NCBI GenBank assembly: GCA_903632075.3
Contig: CAHIKZ030001196.1
Coordinates: forward strand, 310,001 to 374,000
DNA: 64,000 nt
Source of the DNA: Acanthosepion pharaonis
Taxonomy: Eukaryota > Mollusca > Cephalopoda > Sepiida > Sepiidae
Direction of reading: 5' to 3'
This document shows, piece after piece, positions 11,240 through 21,797 of the stretch. The translations under genes were made by a program, and so were the position numbers. Under the pieces are notes generated by a model. That model saw only the letters and a program-made list of their open reading frames with translations. It was not told where the DNA came from and made no database searches. The number at the start of each line of letters is the position of its first letter. Position 1 is the first letter of the stretch.

Positions 11240-12400
11240 TCTTGAAAGTGTTTCAAAATTTACATTTGATGACAAGTCATGTCAAGTGTAGCTGTTCAGA
11301 TATCAGTGCTTGATTTTTGTTTTGGATTGGAAGGCTGAAGACAAGCATCTTCATAATCTAGGAGAACCTCACGTCAAGATGGATAATATTTTGCATACTA
11401 TCATAGGTCTTGAGAGGAGTCTTCCAAGTGGAATTGTTTAGAGCCTCTCTTTGTCTCAATCTTAAATGTGTTTCAAAATTTACATTCAATGATAAGCCAT
11501 GTCAAGTTTCTTCCCAAGACTTATGACGGTATCTCATAGATTATAAGGATGCTAGTCTTTTCAGATATCAGTGCTAGATTTATGTTTTGGATTGGAAGGC
11601 TGAAGACAAACATCTTCATAATCCAGAAGAACCTCCAGTCAAGGTGATGATTTTCTAAGTGTAGCTTAGATGTGGCACAAGGCCAAAAGTATGGGGCACC
11701 CAGTGAGGATTGAACTCACTCTTCAGTTGTAATTGATGAAGCAAATGATTTTCTAATTGTAGATTACATACAGCATAATGCTGAAAATGTGGAGCACCCA
11801 GTGAGGATCAAACTCGCTACTCAGTCAGAAACTGATCTAGCAAGACAAGCTTGCTAACCATTAGACCATGTTGAAGTGACCTATGGAGATTTTTCAAAGC
11901 ATAGCTTAGATGTGACACAAAGCTGTAAGCAGGAGGCACCCAGTGAGGATCAAACTCACTATTCACTTGTAATTGATATAGCAAGACAAGCTTGCTAGCC
12001 ATTATACCACATCATTTCATAAGTGATGTCAAGTGTGGCTGTGCAGATATCAGTGCTGGATTTCTTTTGGATTGGTCAGCTAAAGACTATCATCCTTATC
12101 ATCTATGAGATACCATCATAAGTCTTGGCAGGAAACTTGCAAATGGAATAGCATAATGTTATTAATTCAGAGAGCGTAATTGAAGTGCAGAGTTCAAATT
12201 CTGACCAAATCTCTTGTTTACTTTGCACTAATGCTCTTGGAAAAGGCATGAAACCATATGCTCCTTCTGACAATACATAGGTAGACTCTGTAGCTTGGAC
12301 TGGCAGTTAGTTTAGGAGACAGAACATGTAGAATTCAAACCTCTGTAAATAATAGGGTAGACTGGGCTCTTTAGACTTGATACAGCAACTTGTCTTTAGA
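11240..12400. repeat. stack of SINE-like units
   Basis: At least three copies of a GTCAAG-GTGGCTGT(G/T)CAGATATCAGTGC unit occur (about 11275, 11545 and 12020). Minus-strand tRNA-like units also occur (11690-11740, 11795-11875, 11935-12012), in which a TAATGGTTAGCAAGC A-box-like part and a GAGTTTGATCCTCA B-box-like part are visible. Another decayed SINE tail lies at 12170-12390. Short frames here are shadows of the repeats. Confidence 0.6.
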
Positions 12401-13250
12401 GACAAAACCAACCTGAAGATAGAGGTCTCAGGTTATCTTGCACTAGACATACCTAATATAGTGATGACTCCAGCGCTGGATTTAACATTAAGCAAAATAG
12501 GCATGTGCTTAGGACATCAAGAGAAGGTAGCACCGCAAAAATTGTTATGTGATGACGTTGTACACGTCTAAAGAAATAAGTTGAACATGATTAACATTTG
12601 AATCTACCAGGTGCCATTATGAAATAGAGAAATGACTGATCCATGACAAGTTTTTCTTGTGAATCTGATTGAATAACAAGGGAATATGGTAAGGGAGATA
12701 ATGAGATTTTCATTTACTCAATACATCACATCTCCCCTCTTCAATAAGCCAGTATTAATAATTAACTTTATGGGATTTAATTTTGTGAACAATCACTAGG
12801 GTAGACTCTCTTTATGTCCATTTGGCATTATTATGGCCATATGTTTATTTGATTCTATAATGTGCTGGTTTGTGGGTTACATGACCACTTCTGGTCACAG
12901 TTCTAATAGAATCTGGTCATGACTCATTTGACTGTGGCTGCTCAGCTGCAACTGGTTCTTTCTGGCTGGGTTCCCAGGACATTGGTGTTGTTCTGGGTTG
13001 GAACTGATGATCAGCCTCTCTTGATAATCATATGTACCTTCAGTCCCTTCTATATTTATTTCTAACTGGAGTCCCCACAATATAGCTTCTTAGCTGATGT
13101 CATTTTTGCACTACTCACCAAGACTCCATGTTAGCATACTTAACTTGCAGATTTATGAGGATACCAGAATCTTTCAAATGCTTAGAGACTTTATGGGTCT
13201 TAATCTTGCCCTAGATGACTCCAGTATATAAACGTGTTCCAATAAGTTTT
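12400..13250. other. no gene seen
   Basis: Moderately AT-rich sequence with short frames lacking recognisable domains. No repeat boundary could be placed. Confidence 0.4.
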
Positions 13251-13520
13251 GTGTTTTTGTAGACATGTTCTACTTGTCTGTTCCAAACATGACATACATC
13301 TTGGTACTAAAAAATAAATTTGAAACGATAGAAGAAACTTATTTCTATGTTAATCTGAAGAACTTGAAGACATTTTATTTACTGCTAGGTTTTTATTAAT
13401 GCAGGTATAATAAAGCCAATAGTAAACACTGGTACCACTTACAGTGACAGTGTGATGGTCTGACTACAGGTAATGTGAGATTGTGAAACTGGTAATATCT
13501 TGGGAACATTTTGAATACAT
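13250..13520. repeat. copy of the 5925-6230 repeat
   Basis: It shares order and motifs with 5925-6230: a CTTGTCTGTTC part, a TTTTATTTACTG-(A)TTAATGC(A)GGT part and a GATTGTGAAACTGGTAAT end. Confidence 0.5.
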
Positions 13521-13869
13521 TAATATTCTTGATATAAAAAATGAATGAATGAAATATAATTCCTAGTCTGATAAAATTTACTATAAGTTATTTAATCAGA
13601 ATATTTTCATATAAAATTATTAAGGGGATTTAATAGAAATCTTATATATAAAATACAGTGTATGCGTGTATGTCCAAGCAACTCCTCTGCTCCCACTGGT
13701 TCAATTTTAATGATTCATAGTTCATTGAAAAGCCCTAGAAAAGTTAGATGCAGGGAACGATTTTTGTTGAGCCCTGATTCAGGGTTGTCAGATTATGTGA
13801 GGTTAAAAATATATATTAATATATTATACTAGCCATTATCGTTGCTCTCATGATTCAAGGAGAGTAACT

Positions 13870-15470
13870 CTTATTTTCCTTTTATATCCAAAAGGTAAAA
13901 GCATGAGCCCAAGCACAGGGTTCTTAGTTTTCCCATTCTCCTAATCTAACCCACAATGTTACCATTGTCGATTTGTAACTTTTAAATACCTTTTCTCTCT
14001 ACACTGGTTTACTGTATTATTATTTGACCATTTCTTTAATGGTGCCATTTTTACACATTTGTTTTACATTTGCATCTCTGTATGAAGCATCCTTTTCTGC
14101 ATGTGCATGTTGTCTACACCCACTGTTTCTAAGTGTGACCTTCTTGTAACTGTCCTTCTGTGAATTCACTGCAACATTGAAATGCATTCCGGTAGCAAAC
14201 TTTATACATATTCATGTAAACTAGGGACTGTCAAATGGGGTCTGAACAAAAGATTAAAACCTTTTACATACTGGAGGTGATTTTGCTTGAAAAGCAAAAT
14301 TTAGTCCTGCAAGTGATTCAGATGAATGTTTGAATTTTGCTGTAGTGTTGTCATATCCTGCTATGGCAACAGGAAATGACCATGAGTGAAATTAAGTAGG
14401 GGAGCCTTGAAAAACAATGCAGCAGAAAGGAAAGTAGTGAATAATGTCAAGTGCTAAAATTCCAGAGAAAAGCAATGATAACAACATAGTTGCAATATGA
14501 GCTCTGGTAAAAACATGAATGATAACAGCAAAAAATGGAAAATGAGCACTGGTAAAAATGGTTGCTGATGACATTAGATTTATAATACCCAGAAACTGGT
14601 AACATGTTTCGGCCGTTGTACACTCCGGCCTTCTTCAGGTGGTTGGAATGTTGAACCCTTTATTTCGGTAGACTGTTCTAGTTCCACTTGCCATGTTTGG
14701 TGGATGTCAGTTATCAGTTATCTCCTGTTAATTTCCCTCTGAAAGTTCTCCACTGCCTTAACCGTGTATTGAACTCACACTCTTTGGGTCCTGTCACTGG
14801 ATCTAACCAACTGTGCCATGTGTCCTTGAGGACATCTGGGTATGAATTTCTGAGTATTATATCATTGCTTTTCTGGCACTCCTTATTGCTAGTTCCGATA
14901 TTGCATTTATTTCTATGCTTGGTCGGCTCAGGAGATTTTTGTGGCACGTGGAACTAGAACAGTTTACCCCGGTGAGCGAAATAAAGGGTTTAGTTCAACA
15001 TTTCAACCACCTGAAGAAGACCGGAGCGTACAACGGCCGAAATGTTGTGATAAATATGGCGACAAAGATGAGGACAATAGTCCGAATAATGTAAATAATG
15101 TACATAATACCTCATCTCAGAAATATAGACAGACTGCTAAAGGTTAATAATAGAGAAAAAAAAAATACCAAATCTCTCAAGGAAATTGAAATTTGGCCAT
15201 AAATGACTCATAAGAAGTTGTGTCCTTTTACCATAATACAAAGACAGCATTGTTTTACTTCTTTTTGCTAGTCCCTTTTTTAGTTTAAGTACTTTTTAGA
15301 TTAGTCACTGTTTTTGACCACTTCTGTTTACCCTTAGCCCCGGAAAACTTTATAGTAAAACTATGAACCCAGCACATGATTCTTAGATTTCTCACTGTCA
15401 TAATCTCACCCCCAACTTTATTGTCGATGGTTTGTTACTTTTAATAGCATTTCTCTCTACGCATAAAGTA
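13870..15470. repeat. direct repeats flanking a Penelope-type unit (13870-14010, 15320-15470)
   Basis: Both copies carry, in order, GTAAAA...ATGA(G/A)CCCAGCAC-like, TTCTTAG(T/A)TTT, a CATTGTCGAT-TTTGTTACTTTT part and a TTTCTCTCTAC end, at about 1.45 kb spacing. They bracket the inverted Penelope-like ends at 14590-15115. Terminal duplication of a larger element or a local duplication are both possible. Confidence 0.45.
14590..15115. mobile_element. Penelope-like terminal units in inverted orientation
   Basis: A minus-strand unit at 14600-14700 and a plus-strand unit at 14940-15115 face each other as about 100-bp inverted copies. In the sense direction each has GTGGAACTAGAACAG, a CGAAATAAAGGGTTTAG part, CAACCACCTGAAGAAG, a GGCCG/CGGCC hairpin, then GAAAC or GAAAT. 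This motif order resembles pseudo-LTRs of Penelope-like retroelements, which can carry hammerhead-type ribozymes. Assignment is by pattern; no GIY-YIG or RT domain was recognised between them. A third copy lies at 38160-38335. Confidence 0.5.
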
Positions 15471-15695
15471 TTTGCTACCTTTGTTTACCCATTCAGACAA
15501 AGGGTCTTACTTCTATATTCAAACCTCCGGCTGCTTTTAGCATATTCCTTGTTACCTTTTTGTTTGTTTGTAATTGTCATGGCGTCTTCCCTCCAACGAG
15601 GCTATTGTGGACTCTTCCACTTAGTAAGAAAGTAAACATTGGGGGAATAGTGATATAGACTGAATGCTGGTCAACTGATACACCCTCCCAAGTCT

Positions 15696-16051
15696 TGTAA
15701 CACATTTGTTGTATTTACTGTTCAATAGACTATTTATCTGCAACCTCTTCTTTTGTTATTTCTTAACCTGATGTAATGAATATGCATACACCTGGTTCCC
15801 CTCACAGTAATATAATTGGCTGGTGTCAGCTATAAATACAGACTGATTTGGAGGTACAGGATGATGCCTATTGGCTACGCCTATAGTCTTCACCTATTGC
15901 CTACGCCTATTGCCTACCACTACGACGAGGACCAGTCCATTATGGTTACCTGCTAGATTGTTCTACTTGGTTACAATAGTCCAAAACAACTTTGCTACTT
16001 CGAACATATATATCCCTTTTCAGGACATATAACCATTACTTGGTCATAACA
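15696..16051 (+). mobile_element. LTR-like segment with TATA box
   Basis: The segment begins TGTAACAC, contains ATTGGCTGG followed by a CTATAAATAC TATA-like box near 15830, and ends TCATAACA. This is a plausible solo-LTR layout. No 5-bp target duplication is visible, so the ends are tentative. A short CCTATTG-CTACG repeat lies within it at 15870-15920. Confidence 0.35.
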
Positions 16052-16509
16052 ATTTTGCAGACTGTTCTTATTTCTTTTTTTTTAGTTTTTTGCTTTTAAT
16101 AATCCTGTCGACAAACAGGACTTCATCTTCAGAGTCTTAACTGTCTTAAGGTGTTTATCTGGCTATCTTTAGGTAGGCACATGCATGAGATAGCTGTGTA
16201 TTTTTGAGAGCAGAATAATTCTGCTAACAACTATAAATTATAAGAAAGTTAAAAACATTTAGTTTTTGGGATAGTCTAAAATTTGTTGATGATTAAAGTT
16301 TTCTTGTGGGACGACAGTGAAAAATTTTCTTGTTATAGACAAGCGTATGGTTGCAAGAAAGAAATATGACAACAGCAGAAATAGATTCACGTGATTTATT
16401 TCAATAGGAACGTGTGGTTTTGGGACAGCTACCTTGTGGTATAGTTCATAAGTCGGCTGCCGATCTGGGTTGATCTCTCATAGTAGTTCTCGCTGGTTGG
16501 CATGGCGCT

Positions 16510-16835
16510 CCTCCTGCTGACTGCCCAGACTGACCGTGACAGATCTCTTCCCTGGCCTCCTGTTCACTGCTGCTGACTGCCCAGATTGACCGTGACAGAT
16601 CGCTTCCCTGGCCTCCTGTTGACTGCTGCTGACTGCCCAGACTGACCGTGACAGATCTCTTCCCTGGTCCCCTGCTGCTGACTACCCAGACTGACCGTGA
16701 CAGATCTCTTCCCTGGTCTCCTGCTGACTGCCCAGACTGACCGTGACAGATCTCTTCCCTGGCCTCCTGTTGACTGCTGCTGACTGCCCAGACTGACCGT
16801 GACAGATCTCTTCCCTGGCCTCCTGTTGACTTCTA
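16510..16835. repeat. minisatellite, six units of 47-56 bp
   Basis: The core GACCGTGACAGATC recurs at about 16532, 16588, 16643, 16692, 16739 and 16794, within units containing CTGACTGCCCAGACT and TTCCCTGGCCTCCTG. Unit length varies from 47 to 56 bp because the spacer is trimmed. It is less AT-rich than its surroundings. A minus-strand frame across it (16682-16954) is a by-product of the repeat. Confidence 0.9.
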
Positions 16836-17376
16836 GTACTTCCCCGTGTGACCTTTTTTATGGCATTTTTTATGGCTTCTGACGGGGCCTTGTCCCGTTC
16901 ACATCTGGCTCTTGCTCTTGAGTATGTTAGTTTATTTGCCTGCAAATCAGCCAAGATATGTCTTATTTTATTTTATAACCTTGTCAAACCCCAAATATAT
17001 TATCAGTTTTGCTTTTAAACTTCTGTTTTCTTTTGCAAGGGACAAATAAGTTCTGCCTTCAGTGTTTCTTAAACAAACTTTTCAAAATAACATTGAGATG
17101 AACCACATGGAAATAATGGTTGTCCAAAGAAACTCAAAATCCTATCTTTAAAAACAATTTGAGAATTTTTTTTTCCTATCAAAATGTAGGTAAAACCCCC
17201 AAAAATTTGTTAGAAAAAGTTTAAAAAATGAATGGTTATTTTGCTGAAAAATTAACTCGGACATTTTCAACTGATTCCATTTTTCATGGCTACTAATTCA
17301 AAAGGAATAGTGTGGTAAGTGGGTTGCAAATACAGTGAAGAAAAATGCATCGGTTTACAGGTTGGTCTCTCTAGAG

Positions 17377-18351
17377 CAGATGTTCTCAACCAGGGGTAAA
17401 TTTACCCCTAGGGGGTAAAAAATTATATAGTCAGGGGTAAATAATTGAAGTACCTGATAATTTAAAAAAAACGCCTGAAAGCCGATTATGATATGAGAGT
17501 AGCATTATCAGAAACAACTCCTTGCATAAACAAACTGATTGACTCATTGAATCAGCAGTGTTCCCATTGATAATGCTTCTGCTCTTTCTCTTCATTATTT
17601 TTTGTAATACAAATTAACTTCATAATTTTCTATTTAGAAAAGGTTTCATTTTCTTCTTTTTTTTGATACGAATGTATAATACTATTTTTTATACAAAACC
17701 TAAAGTCCTAAACAATAAAAAGGTTCTTTCTGACCTTCTTGTTTTTCTGTCACTTTATGACATTGATGTACAAATGAATGATGGATTACTAATTTTTTGA
17801 TCAGAATACTGAATATTTACTAATTTTTAGTATTTGTCAGTATTTTTTATTTCTGTTTTGGTATTTTTACTAATGACTAATTTGCACAATTTTTAGTCAC
17901 AAATTAGTCAGTACTAATCATAATCATTCATTCAAAAAAATTTTTTTTTTGTATTTTCAAAAAATTTTTTAAAGTGCCAAAAACAAAAGTATTAATTTGT
18001 AGATCTACTAATACAGCAGATAAAATGAATAATTTTTTATTAATGACTACAAGCGATAATAAAAATACTGAATTTTATACAGAGTACTAACTTATACTAA
18101 AAAATTAGTAGATTAGTACTAAATAAGAAATCAGTATTTTGAGTGTCACTTAGTATTTTTGTTTTTGGCACAGTATTTTGACTAAAAATCCCTTAGTATT
18201 TTGAATGAAAAAATCATTCATTCATTTAGTCATGAAATTGTACATCAATGCTTTATGATGGCTATGAATTTTTTTTATGGGAGGAGGGGGTAAATGGAGA
18301 AATACATAAAGATGAGGGGGTCAATGATGGAGGAAGGGTTGAGAATGGCTG
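17377..18351. mobile_element. hAT-type non-autonomous element with 8-bp TSD
   Basis: The element starts CAGATGTTCTCAACC and ends GGTTGAGAATGGCTG, imperfect inverted ends of the CAG..NTTCTCAACC type seen in hAT transposons. It is flanked by CTCTAGAG on both sides (17369-17376 and 18352-18359), the 8-bp duplication expected of hAT. There is no transposase. The interior (about 17757-18260) contains a second inverted pair, CATTGATGTACAA near its left and TTGTACATCAATG near its right, suggesting a nested foldback element. Confidence 0.85.
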
Positions 18352-18394
18352 CTCTAGAGGGTCATTAGAGGCTGAGCATCACAGGAGCCAGTAG

Positions 18395-18665
18395 GCCATC
18401 TGATCATATGAATTATGGTATATCTCCAAGGTAGCTAGATAAAAGGATTTCCATTAGAAATATGAAAGATGGGCACCAATCATGGTCACTGAAGGAAAAT
18501 TAGCATAAATCATGAATTATGGCCACAGTAAAGGATAACATTAAAAGAAAAAATAAATTTAAATGTATTCATGAAAGGGAAAACACATGTAATTATTACC
18601 ATAATAAATTTCAGTTTTCAATGATACAAGATAGAAATAAGGCAAATATACAAATCAACCATTTG
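18395..18665. repeat. interspersed repeat family R1, partial
   Basis: The segment with AAAAGGATTTCCATTAGAAA and ATGGGCACCA matches the 3' half of the copies at 19262-19470 and 19787-20060. It was interrupted by the LINE insertion that follows. Confidence 0.6.
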
Positions 18666-18667
18666 CC

Positions 18668-19203
18668 CATGCATGGAGTATGGTCTGGGGCACCTTCTGT
18701 TTACCTCGGAGTTCTTGACAAGATCCAGAGACGGATATGTAATATAATTGGCCCTGATCTGGCATCTCGTCTACAGTCACTTTCTCACAGACGCGCCATC
18801 ACCTCTCTCTGTCTTTTCTACAAATACTTTCATGGTAATTGCTCCGATGAGCTGCTTTCACTGGTTCCCAGACTCCATGAATTCAAGTGCCCTACGAGGC
18901 TGGCATCCCACTCTCACCCTTACACTGTAGAAACTACTAAATGTAGCTGTCTCTTCTACTCCAATAGCTTCATACCTTACACCTCTCGCCTGTGGAATAC
19001 CCTTCCCAATTACTGTTTCCCTAAGAGCTATGATCTCCAACTATTCAAATGTAATGTCAATTGACATCTCCAGTTACCTTGATCTATCCACTATCCCTCT
19101 CCTCATCCTTTCTTCAATCACTCCTATCTGCTCTCGCTCCAAATCTTCTGCAACCCCCTGCATTCTAGTGGCTTCACACCCTGCTCGGGGGTGTAATGCT
19201 TAA

Positions 19204-19227
<24 letters not shown>
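18668..19227 (+). mobile_element. 5'-truncated LINE 3' end with poly-A
   Basis: The C-terminus of a Jockey/CR1-like reverse transcriptase is readable in one frame to the stop at 19064: VWSGAPSVYLGVLDKIQ, SRLQSLSHRRAITSLCL, a FYKYFHGNCSDEL part and a RLWNTLPNYCFPKSYDLQ end. The layout is typical of the region after the RT domain. About 135 bp of 3' UTR and an A-run of roughly 26 bp (19202-19227) follow. Truncation removes the endonuclease and RT catalytic core, so it cannot move by itself. It is much younger than the 6655 copy. Confidence 0.85.
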
Positions 19228-19235
<8 letters not shown>

Positions 19236-19261
19236 GTATTCTATTTCTGATATTCTCATCA

Positions 19262-20060
19262 TGTAAAGATTCAATATAACCAGCAATAAACAACACTAAA
19301 ACAGACAGACAGAGCAAATAAACATATTTGCATTAACATTGTCAGAAATATACATACATACATATGAAGACATTTAGAGCTAGTCGGCAAATAATATGAA
19401 TTGTGGTATTAAATCCCCAAGGAAGCTTGACAAAAGGATTTCCATTAGAAATACCAAAGATGGACACCAGTCTTGATCAGTCAGTCAATTACGTGCCATG
19501 CATAATACATGCTTAGTCAATCATATATCTTCCAATACATGAATGATGAGGCAAATTGTTTCTGCAGTAGGTTGCCATTTCTTTTTGCAGTAAACCAGTT
19601 GCCATCCAATGCTATAGAACCCAGTCTGTCCTGCTATTTACCCATAACTGCGGGGAGAAGGAGAGGATTCATACATTTCCCAAGGGTATTAGCATGTAAA
19701 TGAATGTAATGAATTTGACTGGAATTCGAACTCGGCTCTCCAATTCCTCAATCTGAGCCGCTATCCATTACTCCACCATGCCCCCTCTAATCCTGTAAAG
19801 ATTCAATATAACCAGCAGTAAACAACATTAAAGCAGACAGAGCAAGAGCAAATAAACATATTTGCATTAACATTGTCAGAAATGTTCATACATACACATG
19901 AAGACACTTCCATCTGTGATAATATGAATTGTGGTATTAAATCCACAAGGAAGATTGATAAAAGGATTTCCATTAGAAATACCAAAAGATGGGCACCAGT
20001 CTTGATCACTGAAGGCAAATTAGTATGAATCATGAAGTTATGACCAAAGGATAAGTCTAA
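19262..20060. repeat. two R1 repeat copies flanking a SINE
   Basis: Copies at 19262-19470 and 19787-20060 share AAGATTCAATATAACCAGCA, CAAATAAACATATTTGCATT, ACATTGTCAGAAAT and the ATTTCCATTAGAAATACC part. Family members also lie at 38815-38890, 56633-56870, 57180-57245 and 57955-58015. Reverse-strand frames such as 19803-20033 follow the repeat and are not genes. Confidence 0.7.
19470..19788 (-). repeat. tRNA-derived SINE (minus)
   Basis: Reading from 19788, GGCATGGTGGAGTAATGGAT (A box), then GAGTTCGAATTCC (B box), then the same body as the SINEs at 43133 and 43674, ending near CAGTCAGTCAATTACG. The polymerase III promoter boxes and the tRNA-unrelated body support a tRNA-SINE. Confidence 0.8.
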
Positions 20061-20356
20061 AAGAAATTAATTTAAATGTATTCGTAACAAGCATTCTCCT
20101 CATGGAATTTCGATAAATAATGAGTTTCAAAACATATCAGGGTCTCTCTTAAATTTAAATATATTAATAAGCCCAGCCATTTGTCATATATTCTAGAAGC
20201 AATAGTAATTAAATGAGAATAGGGTAGGCATAGAATAAGCTTGATTTAACCTGCTAATATCAATGAGACAAGACAGAAATAAGAATCTGAGTTAGAAATA
20301 ATATATGGTCAGTATTTTATTTCTGACTTCCACTAAATCTAAAGATTTAATATAAC

Positions 20357-20702
20357 TGTCATGGGATCTTACCCATAATAATAATAATGGACTTTTCCAT
20401 ACTTAATAAATACTGCGCCTCAGTCAGTAGGCAAAGAGTCAGTAGTTCAAGTCGAGTCAAGAGTTGAGTCAGAGGCAGTCCGAAACAGAGTCGCGTTCAG
20501 ACAATTATTGAAAGACATTGGAATAGTGATACTGGTCGAGACTAAATTGTTCTCTCTACTAAACACTACTACTAACACTTCTACTTCTCTGTATATATTC
20601 CTGTTTGTAATATATCTGTGTTATTCCATACCTGTGTTCAAGTTCTTCTTTATTAGTTCTACCTTGGACTATCACCGTGGTACAAGGAACCGGACCATAA
20701 CA
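20357..20702 (+). mobile_element. solo LTR, 346 bp
   Basis: It starts TGTCATGGGATC and ends GGACCATAACA, with TG...CA termini. It splits an R1 repeat: ATATAAC on the left and ATTACCAGCAATAAA on the right reconstitute the ATATAACCAGCAATAAA of uninterrupted copies, with 5-bp flanks ATAAC and ATTAC differing by one base. This is what one expects of an LTR retrotransposon reduced by recombination. Frames inside are not genes. Orientation is assigned from TATATATTCC and the TG/CA ends only. Confidence 0.8.
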
Positions 20703-20778
20703 ATTACCAGCAATAAAGAATGCAAAGGCTGACAGAGCAAATAAAGATATATATATTAACATTGTGAGAAATGCACAA

Positions 20779-21250
20779 GGTCAGTCTGAAAAGTAATGGG
20801 ACTGGCTGTGCTGTGTGAGCTATGGACAAAAGACGGATAACCAGACTGTGTTATCATCTAACATATCTTGGGAGTATATAACTTTCTGCAACTACTGCAT
20901 ATTTTTCACATGCAAGAGTTGTAGCAGGATAAATTGTAGCTGCTTCACCATGACAATGCACCTGCCCACAACACCCTGAGCATTTGGCAGATCCTGACCA
21001 AGAACATTGCCGTATTGGAACGACCTCCCTAGTCACCTGATCTTTGTTGTGACATTTTTCTTTACCCCAAGCTCAAGTGGATCATCAATAGGACTCATTT
21101 TGAAGTGGAGGTCATCAAGAAGGCTGTAATAATAGAGCTGAGGGGGGGAATCAAAGAATAATCCTACCACCAGTGCATAGAAGCAAGGCAGGCGAGGATT
21201 AAAAAGTGCATTAGAGTAAAGGAGATATGTTTTGAAGGGGAAACCATCAT
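20779..21250 (+). pseudogene. mariner transposase relic
   Basis: It begins with a mariner-like end, GGTCAGTCTGAAAAGTAATG. From 20943 one frame reads LHHDNAPAH, a LTKNIAVLERPP part, SPDLCCDIFLYPKLK and a C-terminal KKCIRVKEICFEG. The two visible catalytic aspartates of the DD34D triad (in HHDNAP and in the position of CDFFLFP) are in place. Two in-frame stops, and the loss of the N-terminal DNA-binding domain and first catalytic Asp, make it a dead, internally deleted copy. The right inverted end was not found. Confidence 0.8.
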
Positions 21251-21797
21251 CTATGTACATTTATCACGTGACTTCTAATGTTTAACAGCTTAGTTTTAAA
21301 AACATTGTTGTTACACCATTTCTGAAATTTATTAAACTCACAAATTTGTCTCTACATAACCTGATGATGACCCAAAAAAAAAGTTGAAAACTTGGACCAT
21401 ATTAATTTTAGTTTTTCTTCCAAAATGAGCATAGGATAATTCTTGATGGAATTTGGTCCTTGTTTGAAAAGGTTTATTCATAATTTGGAAAAGTCATTAA
21501 AATTACTCAAGTCTATCATTTTCAGTATTCACCTGAAAGAAGCAAAAACCTATGTAATTATTGTTATATCAGCTTTTAAACAATGTCTTTATTAGAGAAA
21601 ATTGCAATAAAGTTGCATACTTTTAGTTGTCTAATAGAAGCTGGGGGGCGGGGGAGTTGTATATATTTCGAGGAAATTTTCCAACCACCCTGAGTTTAAG
21701 AACTTAATTTCACAGTTTTCTTCACAGCTCAAAAGAAAACATGTAGACCTCCAAACTTATCTGAAAATATAAATACCCAAACTTCACAATATAGTTT

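Noticed and set aside
11690..12012. Genuine tRNA genes
   Set aside because: A-box and B-box-like motifs are present, but the units are tandem and diverged and no proper acceptor or anticodon stem could be formed, so they are SINE heads.
16682..16954. Minus-strand 90-residue protein
   Set aside because: Most of it is translated minisatellite; the remaining N-terminal part has no recognisable domain.
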